Below, in pieces: positions 1 to 11,162 of a stretch of 64,000 nt of DNA. The stretch comes from Plantago major (lineage: Eukaryota > Streptophyta > Magnoliopsida > Lamiales > Plantaginaceae). Below the pieces are notes generated by a model. It ran no database searches. It was not told the DNA's origin and saw only the letters and a program-made list of their open reading frames with translations. The position numbers and the translations under genes are program-made. Each line of letters starts with the position of its first letter. Position 1 is the stretch's first letter. The DNA lies in assembly GCA_026545765.1 (NCBI GenBank), contig CM048839.1, forward strand, positions 92,284,914-92,348,913, in the 5' to 3' direction.

Positions 1-626
1 TTCTTATGCCAAAATCCTATATATATAGCAATAGAATTTCAACAGACATATACACACATATTGATTTTGTGTGTACGAATCTGTGATTTGCAAGCAGGCG
101 TGAGCAAAAGCTAGTTCGGCATTAAATGCAAAGTGGGCTTTGTCAGAATTTTTACAGTCCACTATTTACTGTGAATTAATTTCCACCGTACAGATCAATC
201 GCTTAATTTCATCAAGGGTCACCATTGCTTCTTCAGCAATGATCACAATCAACAAGTGTAATTGTGCCCATTTAATGAATTTTGACTAATAGCTATCTGA
301 ATCACGTTTTTGTATGACCAAGAACACTGTTTGCATCTGAATCTGTCTTATACTTAGGATTTTTCCAAGTTTTTCACCAAGATAGAAATAATGCGAATTT
401 CAAGAGAGTAGTTGACTGCAGATAGTTGTACTATTCTCTTTTGTGTTCCCCGTTTATAGAGTGATTCAGATATCTGAGTTCCCGTCTCAGAGATCCTAAG
501 TCATCTTTTGCTCTTTAGCCTTTTGACTTACGGATACCGTTCGCATTTCTCTTCTCTTCTCTGGATACCCGTTCGGATACCTCTTCTCTGGATGCCCGTT
601 CGGATACCTCTTCTCTGGATGCCCGT
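1..626 (-). other. Retrotransposon sequence downstream of pol, no gene seen
   Basis: This stretch follows the pol stop codon in the element's own orientation. I see no open frame with recognisable content and no copy of the LTR ends (TGTTGG or CCAACA with matching neighbours). Sireviruses can have a long region between pol and the 3' LTR, which would fit. It contains a CAGATATCTGAG palindrome near 466, a motif also repeated in the 5' LTR. It also holds most of a short tandem repeat next to the pol stop. Confidence 0.5.
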
Positions 627-628
627 TC
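548..628. repeat. 27-bp tandem repeat, about three copies, at the pol stop codon
   Basis: Two identical 27-bp copies lie at 575-601 and 602-628, each starting GGATACCTCTTC and ending GCCCGTTC. A diverged copy occupies 548-574. The last copy overlaps the pol stop codon (627-629 on the minus strand), so the repeat lies just beyond the coding end of the element. Confidence 0.85.
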
Positions 629-2963
629 AGCATTCACGAACTCTTCGGTTCATTGGTAGTTCCATTAGTCCAAGACTATGTCTTAAGGCTAAGAATCTAC
701 TTTCTTGTAGTGGCTTAGTGAAGATATCTGCAAGTTGGTCTTCAGTGCCAATCTTGAGTATCTCTATATTGCCTTTTTCAACATGGTCTCTGATGAAGTG
801 ATGTCTAACATCAATATGCTTTGTTCTGGCATGAAATTTAGGATTCTGTGTAATCGCAATAGCACTTGTGTTGTCACAGAAAATGGGAGTTTTCTTCTCA
901 TCGAGTCCATAGTCTTTAAGTTGTTGTATCCACAGAATTTGTGTTGCACAACAACCAGCAGCAATATATTCAGCCTCTATGGTAGAAGTTGCAATTGAGT
1001 TTTGCTTCTTGCTAAACCACGAGATAAGTCTAGTACCCAGAAACTGACAAGTTCCTGAGGTGCTTTTCCTATCAAGCAGTGATCCAGCATAATCAGCGTC
1101 TGAGTACCCAGCTAAACTCAATCCGCTTTCTTTAGGATACCACAATCCTACATCTACTGTACCTTTTACATACCTTAATATTTTCATAGCAATGTTGTAG
1201 TGTGTTTGCATTGGATTTGTCTGAAATCTAGCACACACTCCAACGGCGTATTGAATATCAGGTCTACTTGCAGTGAGGTAAAGTAGTGAACCTATCAATT
1301 TCCTATACTTATGTTCTTCAACACTCTTATCTGATTCAGTATAGGTCATTTTGGTTCCAATGCTCATAGGTATCTTAGCATTCTTTTCAGAAGGCTTAAG
1401 ATTGAATTTTGTGAGCATATCTTTTGCATACTTTGTTTGACTAATGAATATTCCATCATTGAGTTGCTTGACTTGCAATCCTAGAAAATAATTCATTTCT
1501 CCCATCATGCTCATCTCAAACTTACTTTTCATGAGATTTGCAAAGTCATTACAAAGTTGCTTGTCCTTAGATCCAAATATGATGTCATCAACATATACTT
1601 GAACTAAGAGTAGTTTCCCATCATGATTTAAGGTAAATAAAGTTTTATCAACTTCACCTTTCTTGAAACCACTTTGCAGAAAATATTTGGCCAAAGTGTC
1701 ATACCATGCTCTTGGAGCCTGTTTCAGTCCATACAGAGCTTTCTGTAGTTTATAGACCATTCTACTTTCTGAGGAAACTTCAAAGCCAGGTGGTTGTTCA
1801 ACATAAACTTCTTCTGCAAGTTCACCGTTCAAGAATGCACTTTTGACATCCATCTGATAAACTTTAAAATCTTTATGAGCTGCAAAGGCTAGAAAGAGTC
1901 TTATTGCATCCAATCGCAACCGTGCATATGACTCATCAAAATCTAAGCCTTCAGTCTGGGTAAATCCCTTGGCAACCAATCTTGCTTTGTTTCTGGTTAT
2001 TTCACCAGATTCATTCATTTTGTTTCTGAAAACCCATTTAGTTCCAATCACAGATATTCCTTCTACAAATGGAACTAGTTTCCAGACTTTGTTTCTCTCA
2101 AATTGATCCAACTCTTCTTGCATTGCAGAGATCCAGTCTTGGTCTCCTAATGCTTCTTCTATATTTTTAGGTTCAATATTTGAGATGAAACATCCAAAGA
2201 GAGAATTAGCATTTTCAGCTATTGCTCTCCTAGTCCTAACACCTTGATTAATTGGTCCAATCACATCTTTTGCAGGATGATCCTTGATCCATCTCATCAT
2301 AGGTTTAGTGCTAGTAGGATCAATATCCAAGTGATTTGAATGTGAATCACTAAGATTATGATTTGATACTATTTCAGTATCTAAGACATTTTGCTTCTCA
2401 GAAGGGCAATTAATGTCTGACACTTGCTCAATGTTTGAGCTATCTGGAACATGTCTTTCAGAGAGATTGTTTCCAGAGATAGCTTCATGATGAACATCTT
2501 CAGTTTCCATTTCTGGAAGTTTCATAGGAAATTCTTCATCATGTTTGTGAGTCATCTTGTTGTTACTAGGCACTTCATGCTTTTCTACGTCAGAGTCATC
2601 CTCACTTTCCATAATGATATTTCTCCTTTCTGAGGATTCTTCTTCAGAATCCCTCAGCAATAGTTCTTTGAACCTATCTGAGAGTTCATCATTAGGAGGT
2701 GTTTTCTTACTTCCTTCATAGAATACAACATGAACTGATTCTTCAATTTTCTTTGTTCTTTTGTTGTAAATTCTGTAGGCTTTGCTATTCGTGGAATAAC
2801 CAAGAAATACACCTTCATCTGCCTTTGGTTGAAATGTTCTCAGATAATCTTTCCCATTGTTTAGAACAAAACATTTACAACCAAATACTCTCAGATGTTT
2901 GATATTAGGGGGTCTACCAACCAAGATTTCATAGGGGGTCTTGTCATGGTGTTTGTTTATCAA
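627..2963 (-). CDS. Copia pol fragment: integrase C-terminus, reverse transcriptase and RNase H
   Basis: The 778-codon open frame begins inside the integrase C-terminal region ([10 protein letters not shown], then [11 protein letters not shown]), followed by an acidic linker. RT begins near residue 260 with [15 protein letters not shown], then [45 protein letters not shown] and the catalytic YVDD in [10 protein letters not shown]. RNase H follows with [35 protein letters not shown] and [14 protein letters not shown] copies the element's RNA in cytoplasmic particles and RNase H removes the RNA strand. One oddity is [12 protein letters not shown], where most copia RTs have a Pro-Val-Ala-Arg stretch; it looks like compensated small deletions. 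The frame continues the broken integrase upstream, so the Met is not a real start. This is the best preserved part of the element. Confidence 0.9.
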   Translation of the reverse strand: MINKHHDKTPYEILVGRPPNIKHLRVFGCKCFVLNNGKDYLRTFQPKADEGVFLGYSTNSKAYRIYNKRTKKIEESVHVVFYEGSKKTPPNDELSDRFKELLLRDSEEESSERRNIIMESEDDSDVEKHEVPSNNKMTHKHDEEFPMKLPEMETEDVHHEAISGNNLSERHVPDSSNIEQVSDINCPSEKQNVLDTEIVSNHNLSDSHSNHLDIDPTSTKPMMRWIKDHPAKDVIGPINQGVRTRRAIAENANSLFGCFISNIEPKNIEEALGDQDWISAMQEELDQFERNKVWKLVPFVEGISVIGTKWVFRNKMNESGEITRNKARLVAKGFTQTEGLDFDESYARLRLDAIRLFLAFAAHKDFKVYQMDVKSAFLNGELAEEVYVEQPPGFEVSSESRMVYKLQKALYGLKQAPRAWYDTLAKYFLQSGFKKGEVDKTLFTLNHDGKLLLVQVYVDDIIFGSKDKQLCNDFANLMKSKFEMSMMGEMNYFLGLQVKQLNDGIFISQTKYAKDMLTKFNLKPSEKNAKIPMSIGTKMTYTESDKSVEEHKYRKLIGSLLYLTASRPDIQYAVGVCARFQTNPMQTHYNIAMKILRYVKGTVDVGLWYPKESGLSLAGYSDADYAGSLLDRKSTSGTCQFLGTRLISWFSKKQNSIATSTIEAEYIAAGCCATQILWIQQLKDYGLDEKKTPIFCDNTSAIAITQNPKFHARTKHIDVRHHFIRDHVEKGNIEILKIGTEDQLADIFTKPLQESRFLALRHSLGLMELPMNRRVREC

Positions 2964-3016
2964 ACATCTATTACGAGTGTAGCAAGTGTTTACGACTTCA
3001 ACCCAATATATTTCAC

Positions 3017-3964
3017 TTATTTGATGTCGCTAGCATCGCCCTTAGCTTCTTTAAGGTTCTGTTTTCCTTTCGCAACACCATTTTGTTGAGGTGTTCTTAC
3101 AGAGGAAAGTTGGTGTTGTATACCTTTGCAGGTACAAAACTCCTTTATGTACTGGTTGACAAACTCAGTACCATGGTCTGTTCTGATTGCAGATACCTTG
3201 TCATTTTTCATGATTTCAAGCTTTTTCAGCAAGTTTGGTATCTCCACCGGCATCGATTGTGTTTCGGAAAGACAACCCAAGTGAATCTTGAGAAGTCATC
3301 TACAACAACCATACTTCTTTCTGCATAACTAGTTACATATGATTCAAAAAGATCCATGTAATAGTTGCGTGGTCTAACACTAGAGTGTCCGATTTTGGAC
3401 TTGAAAGAGATCTTAGATTGTTTCCCCATCCGGGCGAGCAGATACCATCCTTTCCGAAGATGTTCAGGAAGTCCAACCACTAACTCTTTCTTGCAAGTCT
3501 CGTGAGTTTTGAAGTTCAAGTGACTCATTCTTTTGTGCCATAACCAGTGCTCTTCTGTGTGACCAGATTGACTCACCATGAGACATTCTTCAGTTGTGGC
3601 AGATGCCCAATCGGCAACATAAAGACTGCCTTTCCGCCGAGCAACCAAGACTGTCTGCTTTGACTCATTGTCAATTAGTTTGCAGTATTTTGCTTTGAAT
3701 TTTATAGTAAAACCCTTGTCTGCAAACTGGCTCATGCTAAATAGATTATATTTCAAATCCTTAACATGTAATACGTGATTGTTAATGTTCCCAATTTGAC
3801 GCGTTGCCAAATCCCGAGGGATTTAATTCTCCTCCAACAAATATGATATCTGGTCCTGTGTTGCAAGCTTTGTAATTGACCAGATTTGCTTTGTCTCCTG
3901 TCATGTGCTTTCCGCATCCACTATCAAATAGCCATTGTGCTTTAGTCCAGGAAGCATTCTGCAC
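3017..3964 (-). pseudogene. Copia protease and integrase region, frameshifted
   Basis: Three short frames together spell the protease-integrase part. 3782-3964 has WLFDSGCGKHMTGDKANLV with the aspartic protease Asp-Ser-Gly. 3226-3810 has the integrase N-terminus (LWHKRMSHLNF, the HH of the zinc site) and the first catalytic Asp in VVDDFSRFTWV. 3017-3280 has the second Asp in IRTDHGTEFVN, then TPQQNGVAKGKQNLKE. Copia integrases normally have Val-Glu-Arg-Lys after NGV; here the expected catalytic Glu position reads Lys or is shifted. Frames change between the pieces, and the Cys pair of the zinc site is not clear. The region is read as a dead polyprotein segment between gag and RT. Confidence 0.8.
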
Positions 3965-3982
3965 ACAACAGGAAACAGGAGA

Positions 3983-5181
3983 TTAGGTTCTCAATTTACA
4001 GTTGGAACCATCAGGACTAAACAATCTTCCAGTAGGAATCCATTTTTGAATGAATTTTCTTAGAACATTCTTTTGTCTGATAGGAACATAAGGAGGAATT
4101 CTAATTGAATGATCATCATTATTGAGAATTATTTTCTTCCTTGGTGTGTTCCTAGGTGCTCCATTTGGTGCTTTCAGATACCTGTCAGGTTTCTGAGTTT
4201 GCTTTTCAGCAAACTTAGCTTTCCTTGCCAGATTTCTTCTAGCCCTGGCATTCAGATTTTCAGTGGCTTGATTCAACTTCCACTTCTGATAATTGCTTTG
4301 AGCAATTCTAACTTTTAGCCATCGTTCTTGCTCCTGTTTGTATTCATGAGCAAGTCGTTTCCCGATGCCTTTATAGCCAATACCGTTTCGAGCACTTGAA
4401 GCTATCTGAGATCTTTTCTCAGCAGCTTTGCTAGTCTCTGGTTGGTCCAATTTCTTTCCAGAAAAAGTGACATGGGAGAATTTGCCAGCTCCTGCAATTC
4501 TACCCTTTTGAGAGACATAGCACTGTGGGTGTTTACACTTTTCAGTGTTGTGTTTCTTTTCAGAAACGTGCCCAACAGTTTTGTTTTTGACTTGTTTTTC
4601 CCACAAAGGTTTAGTCGCAACTGCCTTTCCTTTGTGAACAATCTTCGTCTTCTCACCGATACTATAGATTGCATGGGAACCGTCTTGCTGAGTACTTACA
4701 AATGTTCTTCTTTCCTTACTCTTATTCAGAGTAATAGAACAATCTGTCTGTGTATTCAGCCCAAGTCCTTTCTTTTCTGAAGGATCTCTTAAGTAAGATT
4801 GTAATTCAGTAAGAGTGTCACTAGCTTTGGCACAAGATTGAAAAGATAGTTCTTTCTTCTTGAGTTCCTTGTTCTTAGAAAGAAGATCTTCATATTTCTT
4901 TCGTAATTTAGCCATTGCTTCTTTATGTGACTTTTCAGTCTCAGATATCTGAGCTTTGAGAATGCATTTTCAGCATCCTTTTTCTCAGATACCTTAACTA
5001 ATTGAGAATTTTCCTTTGCAAGAGAATTCTTTTCTTCTTCAAGATTTTCGGCTCTAGCTCGGATCATTAGAAATTCTTTTTCATAGATGTCGAGTTCTCT
5101 CCTGAGATTTTCTAGATCTTTTATTTCTTCTTCATCACTTTCATAAGTATAACAAGAAGTATGTGTTACCTCATCATCCAT
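3983..5181 (-). pseudogene. Copia gag C-terminal extension, Lys/Glu-rich and coiled-coil-like, frameshifted
   Basis: Two overlapping frames (4789-5181 and 3983-4915) encode charged, helix-prone sequence such as DEEEIKDLENLRRELDIYEK and MAKLRKKYEDLLSKNKELKK. A basic, Gln/Lys-rich tail follows and leads to the protease. Leucine and charged residues recur in a heptad-like pattern, suggesting a coiled coil. This kind of long spacer between the gag zinc knuckle and protease is typical of Sirevirus-type copia elements (family knowledge). A frameshift lies in the 4789-4915 overlap. It has no role outside the element. Confidence 0.65.
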
Positions 5182-5229
5182 AAGACAGATTTCTATGTTG
5201 GAGATGTCTGGACCGTCAATTTCAGCAAC

Positions 5230-6498
5230 TCAACACATTTCATTCTTCTTGAGGCCGAAGTCGATTATATCATGAGTAACTCCACATAATTCTGGTGATG
5301 GTAAGGTTGAGTCATCTGAATTGTCATCTTCAGAATCTGTCTCAACGTCTAGAGCATCCAGTTGAATTTGGATTTTCTTTCTTTCTTCAGTTAATAAAGC
5401 TTTCTGGCTTCTTCTGAAGATTCTTCTATCTTTCTTGTCACCTGTCCTTAGTTTGTTGAAGGCAGGACAATCCTTCTTGAAGTGGCCAGGTTTCTGACAA
5501 TAGAAACAGATATCGTTTCCAATTTCTGCTTCCTTAGTACATGATGCTTTCTGAGCTGGCTTGTTCAGCGAGCTTTGCATATTTTTGTACTGGTGATAGT
5601 TTGAGCCTAGATGCTTTTTCAGCTTCTCTTTGGCTTTTCTTCTCTCAATTTCTCGACTGACAAATTTGCTCATTTGCTTTGCAGCAAGAGCATCCTCAGT
5701 CTCTTCCTTGCTTTTCTTCTTTTCAGAAGTTCCTTGAGCAACTAGAGCAACATTCTGCAACTTTTCAGTTGTTTGTTCTCTTTGTGTTGTCTCATAATGT
5801 ACCGTAGCAAGATGTGAGAAGAGTTCCACTGGAGTGATATTTGGCATTCCTTGGTTAAAATAAAAGAATTTGGTATGCTCCCAGTTGTGGTTAAGACTTC
5901 TGACAATAGTCTTAATCTTTTATGACTGGGAGTATCTGTTGCTTTCCCCAAGTGCTGCCATATCACTCATGAGAGTGGTAAATCTGATTCAAGTTCTTCC
6001 AGAGTTTCAGTGGGTCCTTATTTGAAATTTTGAAATTTCAACTTGAGAACTTCGAACTTGTTTTCTTTGGTTTTCGGTTAAGATGATTTCTTCAATCGGT
6101 TGCCAACTTCGCCGTTTAGCACCCTACGCTTTACATCGTATGTGCTCAGTGTTGATCGATGATGATATTACGAGCTTGACCATCCAGACGATTCCTCTTG
6201 GCATCTTCGATGTCCAGAGTTCGTGGGCTTAACCGTAAATAACTTGACTAGTAGATCTCCCACTTGTTGACGCATCGGTTTGTGAAGATCCTTCGCTTTG
6301 ATCTCTGTCTCTACCATTAGAAACCTCCATGACTTGTTTGAGTTGTTGAATGACTATTGGGCCATTCTTTATCACTTCGATCATTTCGTCACTTATGGCT
6401 TGAAGGTGGAGCATCAAGTTATTTTTCCATTTCTCGTAGTTCTCTGGTTTGAGAACGGGTGCATCACTCAGAGACATTCCTGCACACTTAACACACAA
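5230..6498 (-). pseudogene. Copia gag with CCHC zinc knuckle, frameshifted
   Basis: The N-terminal frame (6229-6498) contains MSLSDAPVLKPENYEKWKNN, the usual start of copia gag with a conserved Trp. The capsid middle is scrambled between 5966 and 6229. The 5230-5847 frame carries the nucleocapsid knuckle CFYCQKPGHFKKDC, spaced C-x2-C-x4-H-x4-C, followed by acidic sequence. Gag packages the element's RNA. The start lies about 100 bp downstream of the primer-binding site, as expected. Several frame breaks make it non-functional as read. Confidence 0.8.
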
Positions 6499-6580
6499 AT
6501 TAAATAGTCCTCAAAAATGGACAAAGTTCCTTCACCTATCTGGGGATCTAGGTTCAGTGCAGAAGGCTTGTGAACCTCCT

Positions 6581-6592
6581 GCTCTGATACCA
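6581..6592 (-). other. Primer-binding site for initiator tRNA-Met
   Basis: On the minus strand this reads TGGTATCAGAGC, the standard copia primer-binding site complementary to the 3' end of tRNA-iMet. It starts two bases after the LTR end ...CCAACA. It fixes the element's orientation (transcribed leftwards) and the inner LTR boundary at 6595. Confidence 0.9.
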
Positions 6593-6594
6593 CT

Positions 6595-8315
6595 TGTTGG
6601 TCCAGATAACGACAAAGTAAAAGACTAGGGGGGGGGGAGGGGGGTGAATAGTCTTTTAAAACTTTTGTCGATAAAAACTATTTCTCAGATATCTGAGTAG
6701 ATATCTGATACTTAGATTCAGAGCGCGGAAGACTTAAGATAGATAAGTGCAGAAACAATTAAAATGTGTGTGTGTGTTGCTGAAATGTAAGTACGGAAAA
6801 GTAAATAACACAGCAAGTATAGTGGTATCTGGAGGTGGCGTAATCCTCCAACTAATCCACTTCGGTCTTTCAGAGACCTAGAATTCACTAGAATAGATAA
6901 TTGAGGTCACCTTACAAAAATCCTATTCTAAGATTCCTTTAAACAGATGGTTCCCAACCAAATGTTCCCCCTGAGTTGTTCCCCGGCTTTCACAGCCAAG
7001 TACTTCCTATACTCAGAAACCTTTTTGAGTTATTCCCTAGCTTCCCAAGCTAAGTTCTTCCTATACTCAATAACCTTGGAGTTATTCCTTAGTTTCCCAA
7101 ATCAAGTACTTCTTATACTCCGTTAACCTTGGAGTTATTCCGTGATTTTTCAAACTAAGTACTTCCTGTACTCCACGCCAGTTATGGTGTTGATTTCGGT
7201 TTGAGTTGTCAGATGAGCTTCTTTAATAACTTATTCAGTTATTCAGATAGCTCTGTGAATCAAGTATACTTAATACACTTTTCAATGTATGGTATCTTGT
7301 TCTTTTTACTGACCCAAGTCTTAGATAAGTGTTCAAGAGAATGAATCTCAGATACTTGATCTTTCAATTCAACTCTTTCACAGATAGCTATGCTTGTTTA
7401 GGATCAGGACACTTAGAACTTCAGTGTTACTCAAGATCAAAAGCTTTGGTCGCAACAGAAAGCTTTGAGAGTAAGTAGTTTGCTTTGAGAGAGTAAGATG
7501 TTCAGCGTTTTTATGCAGTTCAAGGTGTGTCTTCTCAAGCAGTCTAAGTGTTGATATTTATAGATGAATTTGAGTGCCGTTTGAATAGTATCCGTTAGGC
7601 TCAAATTCAAACTATTGATATCTGTGTATAGTACTGTAGCAGGTTTTGTCTTCTTCTTCAGAAGCTGCCGTTGCTTTTGTTCAGACATCTCTGTCTGTGC
7701 ATTAAATGCATTGTACTATACTTTTTGTCCTGTAGTGCCAACGGAACTATGCTTTGTATCAGAGACTAGAATTATCTGATTCTTTGCACGTCCTTATCTT
7801 CAATCTTCAGATACCACATTTATTGAAACAACTTTGTTTGCAATATATATATTTCTTTTTCAGAAATGTGGTTAAAGCTCAAGGTATCTGAAAATAGATA
7901 TATGTGGACACTTTCCTTGTTTTCAGATAGACCTTTTATTTCTCAGATATCTCTTGTGACACAGTTTGTTTAAAACTATTCGTGTCTTCAAGATATCTGG
8001 CTAAGGTATCTGAAAAAGCTTCGATAATCTTGTGCAGTTTCTTCAAGTCTTCAATGTCGTTGAGCTTGTTCTGCTTGGATGTCTTCTTCTTGGTCTTCTC
8101 TTCATAAAATAAAAATTACATTTTGAGACCTAACATCCTATACAAGATTAGCTAGACTATCATACTTAGTGGGTTTCCTCTTTTACAATGTTCAAGTGAA
8201 CCAAGAGTACTAATCACCTTTCTGAGACTAAGATAAGTCATCATGTTGCTGATCAAAATCTAAACAGATATTTCTAACAAAATATCTAACAAATTTCCTA
8301 ACAAATTTCCCAACA
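6595..8315 (-). repeat. 5' LTR of the copia element
   Basis: The LTR is bounded by a short inverted repeat: TGTTGG at 6595 and CCAACA ending at 8315. It is about 1.72 kb, long for copia but normal for Sireviruses. The inner end abuts the primer-binding site. The outer end abuts CATCATAAAACC, which is array sequence seen intact in four other units. It contains many AGATATCTGA palindromes, a G-rich run near 6630-6648 and a 53-bp tandem repeat. The element's promoter should lie here, but I cannot place it with confidence. Confidence 0.85.
6973..7185. repeat. 53-bp tandem repeat inside the LTR, four diverged copies
   Basis: Copies begin with GAGTT(G/A)TTCC at 6973, 7027, 7079 and 7132 (spacing 52-54 bp). 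Each contains a CAAGTACTTC-like core and ACTC near its end. Divergence between copies shows the repeat is old. LTR-internal repeats like this often coincide with transcriptional control regions, but nothing in the sequence proves that here. Confidence 0.8.
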
Positions 8316-9489
8316 CATCATAAAACCGTTATAATACCCAAATTCTCCACCCTTTTTTTGAATACCGTTAAAACTTGCCAAGCAGTCGTTCGTGCCACCC
8401 CTTCCAATTTTTAAACTCCATCTCCACAACATAATCCAAGTTCATATGTCCGACCGTTGGAGAAGTAGGATGTCAACCATAAATTGAACTCTCCCTCCGA
8501 GCTTACCACCCCCCCCCCCCCCGACATATTGAAAGTGTAATTGGTAACGGTAACATACCCAATCTCGCATGATAATTTTTTTTATTTTTTTACTTTAGAA
8601 TAACTCCTTGCGTGTACATAAGGATCGGAAGGCATATTATTTTGGTAGCTAGTGGCCATTTGAGCGAGGCATTGCAATTAGTATGAACTTACACACATGC
8701 ATGCAGGCCTTTTTGGTACATTGTTAGCCGTTGAGTTGAAATTCCGTGTGATGTTGATTTATTCAAAATTTATTCATTGGGAATTTTGTTATTTATTGAA
8801 TAGAAAATTGACCTCTGGACAATTGAAAGGACTTGTTGATTCATTATATCCCAACTATTGGGTGTGAAAATGACTAATTGGTTTCATAATTTCATTTACA
8901 TTCAGAAGTCATAAGTATTTTAATGGCATCTTAATTTTCCTTTGTTGTTGATTTTGTATTTATTTAATGACAAATGGATGGCAAAAATTAAAGCTAGCTA
9001 GGAGAGTAAATTAAGACTTAATGACATGACAAGAGAATTTACATCGAGATTATATTATAAGTCTATTACTATCTATTACTCCTAAGATTTTAATTTGCAA
9101 ATGTTGTAATTCATTCCAAAACTTCTTGCAACCATTTAATGTAATAATTCTTCTGGGAAATAAGATCAGTAACTCATATATTCAAATGCACTCGATGATG
9201 ATAATATTCTTTGCAAACACTCCTGTGAGACGATCCATTTTGTAACTTAATAAATGATTAACTGATAATCTTATTTCTTAATTAAAACATGATGTCTTAA
9301 AAGTAAAACAACTAATATTTTTACGATGCATTTTATATCTTTTCGTTGAGTGATATTTTATATTATAAACTATTCTAGATGTGCACATTGGTGATTTATA
9401 TAAAATTTAATATGTTTTCTACAAAATAGATTTTCCCATCTAATTTAACTCAGGTCTTTTTAACTATAACCCATATATTCTTTACTTAT

Positions 9490-9505
9490 TCATACGATTA
9501 GGTAT
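9490..9505. other. Deletion junction that removed the plus-strand GDSL gene of unit 1
   Basis: Left of the junction the sequence ends ACTTATTCATA, as at 28570, 40537 and 52528. Right of it GATTAGGTATAGGGATCTC matches 31442, 43414 and 55404. The intact units have 2.9 kb between these points. Both source sites contain GAT, so a 3-bp microhomology fits the joint. The simplest reading is a single deletion in unit 1. Confidence 0.85.
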
Positions 9506-9628
9506 AGGGATCTCAGTAAGAAATTTAAGCTTCCATTAGTTGAATTTTCCATCCCACTAGAATCTAATATATGTATGAATGTATAAGAAAATAAAATTAC
9601 TAGTCACTAGTCAGCAGCCCGGTCCATT

Positions 9629-9862
9629 GTGTCTTTACCCTTTCATTATTGCTTTCAACCTGTTTATGAAATTTACATGCTTCAGAGCTTTCAATTGATT
9701 TGTCTCAAAACAGCCCCAGAAGATTGTTTACGTTTACGTCAATTACAATTTGATTTTCCAACTTTGTGTCTTGATTTGTTAGTTCATATGCCAAGTATCC
9801 AGAGAGAACGACACTCCGAGTCAACTTTCTGCTATACTAACTATGTGTTCGTGGATTTGTAG
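9629..9862 (+). other. Conserved 77-codon open frame in spacer S2, unknown
   Basis: An open frame (start MSLPFHYCFQPVYEIYMLQS) recurs at 19635-19868, 43531-43779 and 55537-55764, almost identical in each. In unit 3 (about 31,581-31,805) it is broken by small deletions. I recognise no domain. There is no upstream promoter or splice signal that I can defend, and conservation may only reflect the youth of the array. It could be an exon fragment of a gene captured when the unit formed. Confidence 0.25.
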
Positions 9863-10168
9863 GCTTCCGACTTTATAAATAACAAAACTTCGCGAGTGTT
9901 TTGGTGAACGTCTCATCAAGCACCCGTCACGTGTTCCAACATGTCTTTCTGAAGTCGTGCATGTATTGCCATATTATGTAAGTCTATCCTTTTACTTGGC
10001 AGTTTTGATTAGACATTGTGCTTCTCAGTTTTGAGGCCCATTACTTTGGCATGAGTTGTGATTTGTTGTGGTCTATGTCTCTTGTGTTTCTGTAACTCTT
10101 GAACACTCCTGGTGTTCTTTGTCTTTGAAGTGAATAAATCTTTAGATTCTTCAAAATAAGTAGTACTC

Positions 10169-10171
10169 TTA
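10169..10171. other. Empty site of the PIF/Harbinger-like transposon (single TTA)
   Basis: Unit 1 reads TACTCTTAGTCTTTAGGG without interruption. Units 2-5 read TACTCTTA, then a 1.6-kb insert, then TTAGTCTTTAGGG. The site therefore shows the target before insertion, or a precise excision, and defines the target duplication as TTA. Confidence 0.85.
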
Positions 10172-10669
10172 GTCTTTAGGGTACTCTTTAGTTTGGATAT
10201 TGTAAAATTAAGAGGAACATAGTTGACTTTTAGTTAGTCACTTGTACAAGTGTTAGGTTTTTCATGAGTATGCAATTTTTTATTTTTGAGTGAGTCATAT
10301 CAATTTACAAATGTTGTTGGGAATCCTTTAAACATCATGAGATTAATTTTAACGTTTGGGAGTCAATTCGAATGCCATTTCAGAGGAGTAATTTTGTTTT
10401 ATCGTTGAAATCAGAGATACTTAGAAACAAATATATATTCTATGGTAGTTTGAGTAATTAATTTCCTATTCGGGATTTGTCCAGCACAAATCCAACAGTC
10501 ACCCGGGATTGTACAATAATCTCTGAAAATGTGCAATTCGTCACAAGAAATTCTTATTTTAGTGTGTAATTGGTTTAATAAGAGGGGAACATTAACCAAT
10601 TGATAAATTAATAATAATGAAAGAATGAATGTTAACTATATGTACGCGCGTTTTCATAATATATTTTGG

Positions 10670-10730
10670 TTATATTGTGCAACCATGTGTAGGAAGAGCA
10701 GCCTCACCAAGCTTAGTTGAAAGAGGAGGA
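10670..10730 (-). pseudogene. Relic of a third GDSL gene, C-terminal end (unit 1)
   Basis: The minus strand encodes LSTKLGEAALPTHGCTI followed by a stop. It lines up with the C-terminus of the array's GDSL genes, LSTVLAEAALPTLGCSV and stop. It lies about 490 bp downstream of gene 1 on the same strand. Upstream codons are not recognisable, so only the tail survives. It is much more diverged than the main copies, so it is older. Confidence 0.7.
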
Positions 10731-11162
10731 AGAGAGAGTTGAAAAGCATTTCAATAGCTAAGGAAATATGTCCTTCAAAACTCTCCTTTCCATCGAAAAT
10801 ATATATATGCCATAAGTATCTTCGAGTAAAAAAAACTAATACTTTCATTTTAACCATGATAATAAATAACTCCAAGGTGCAAATGAATTAAACTGTGAAA
10901 CCTTATTTGTGTAAAATAGAACTGCAAATTGCTACTGATTAGATTTTGTTCAGGAAGAGGGGGACAAGAGCCTTACCTCAGTACAAGAATAAAACAAACT
11001 CAATTAATATATTATGAAACGAATGAATGAATGATTAGTTGGTATGGTACACACAAGAATTGTACAATGAATGGGAGTGTATATTTTCGCTCAGAGGATT
11101 AGTAATGCTGCACGGGATTGAGCCTGATCTTAATCTAAGTAGAACTTTCAAGGAGATCTTGG

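Larger units (their letters stand above)
1..8315 (-). mobile_element. Ty1/copia LTR retrotransposon, probably Sirevirus type, decayed, 3' end outside window
   Basis: The order on the minus strand is 5' LTR (6595-8315), primer-binding site (6581-6592), gag with a CCHC knuckle, a long Lys/Glu-rich region, protease (DSG), integrase, then reverse transcriptase and RNase H ending at 627. Integrase before RT is the copia order. A large gag followed by a coiled-coil-like region, a WLFDSGCGKHMTGD protease motif, YVDDIIFGS in RT and a long LTR fit the Sirevirus lineage (family knowledge). The reading frame is broken many times in gag, protease and integrase, so the element is not autonomous. No match to the 6595-8315 LTR is visible in 1-626, so the 3' LTR lies left of the window or is lost. 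The right edge abuts array DNA at 8316, so the element inserted into an array unit. Confidence 0.9.

Noticed and set aside
1..626. Possible 3' LTR of the copia element
   Set aside because: Neither LTR terminus nor any long match to 6595-8315 is visible. Shared AGATATCTGA words alone are not enough.
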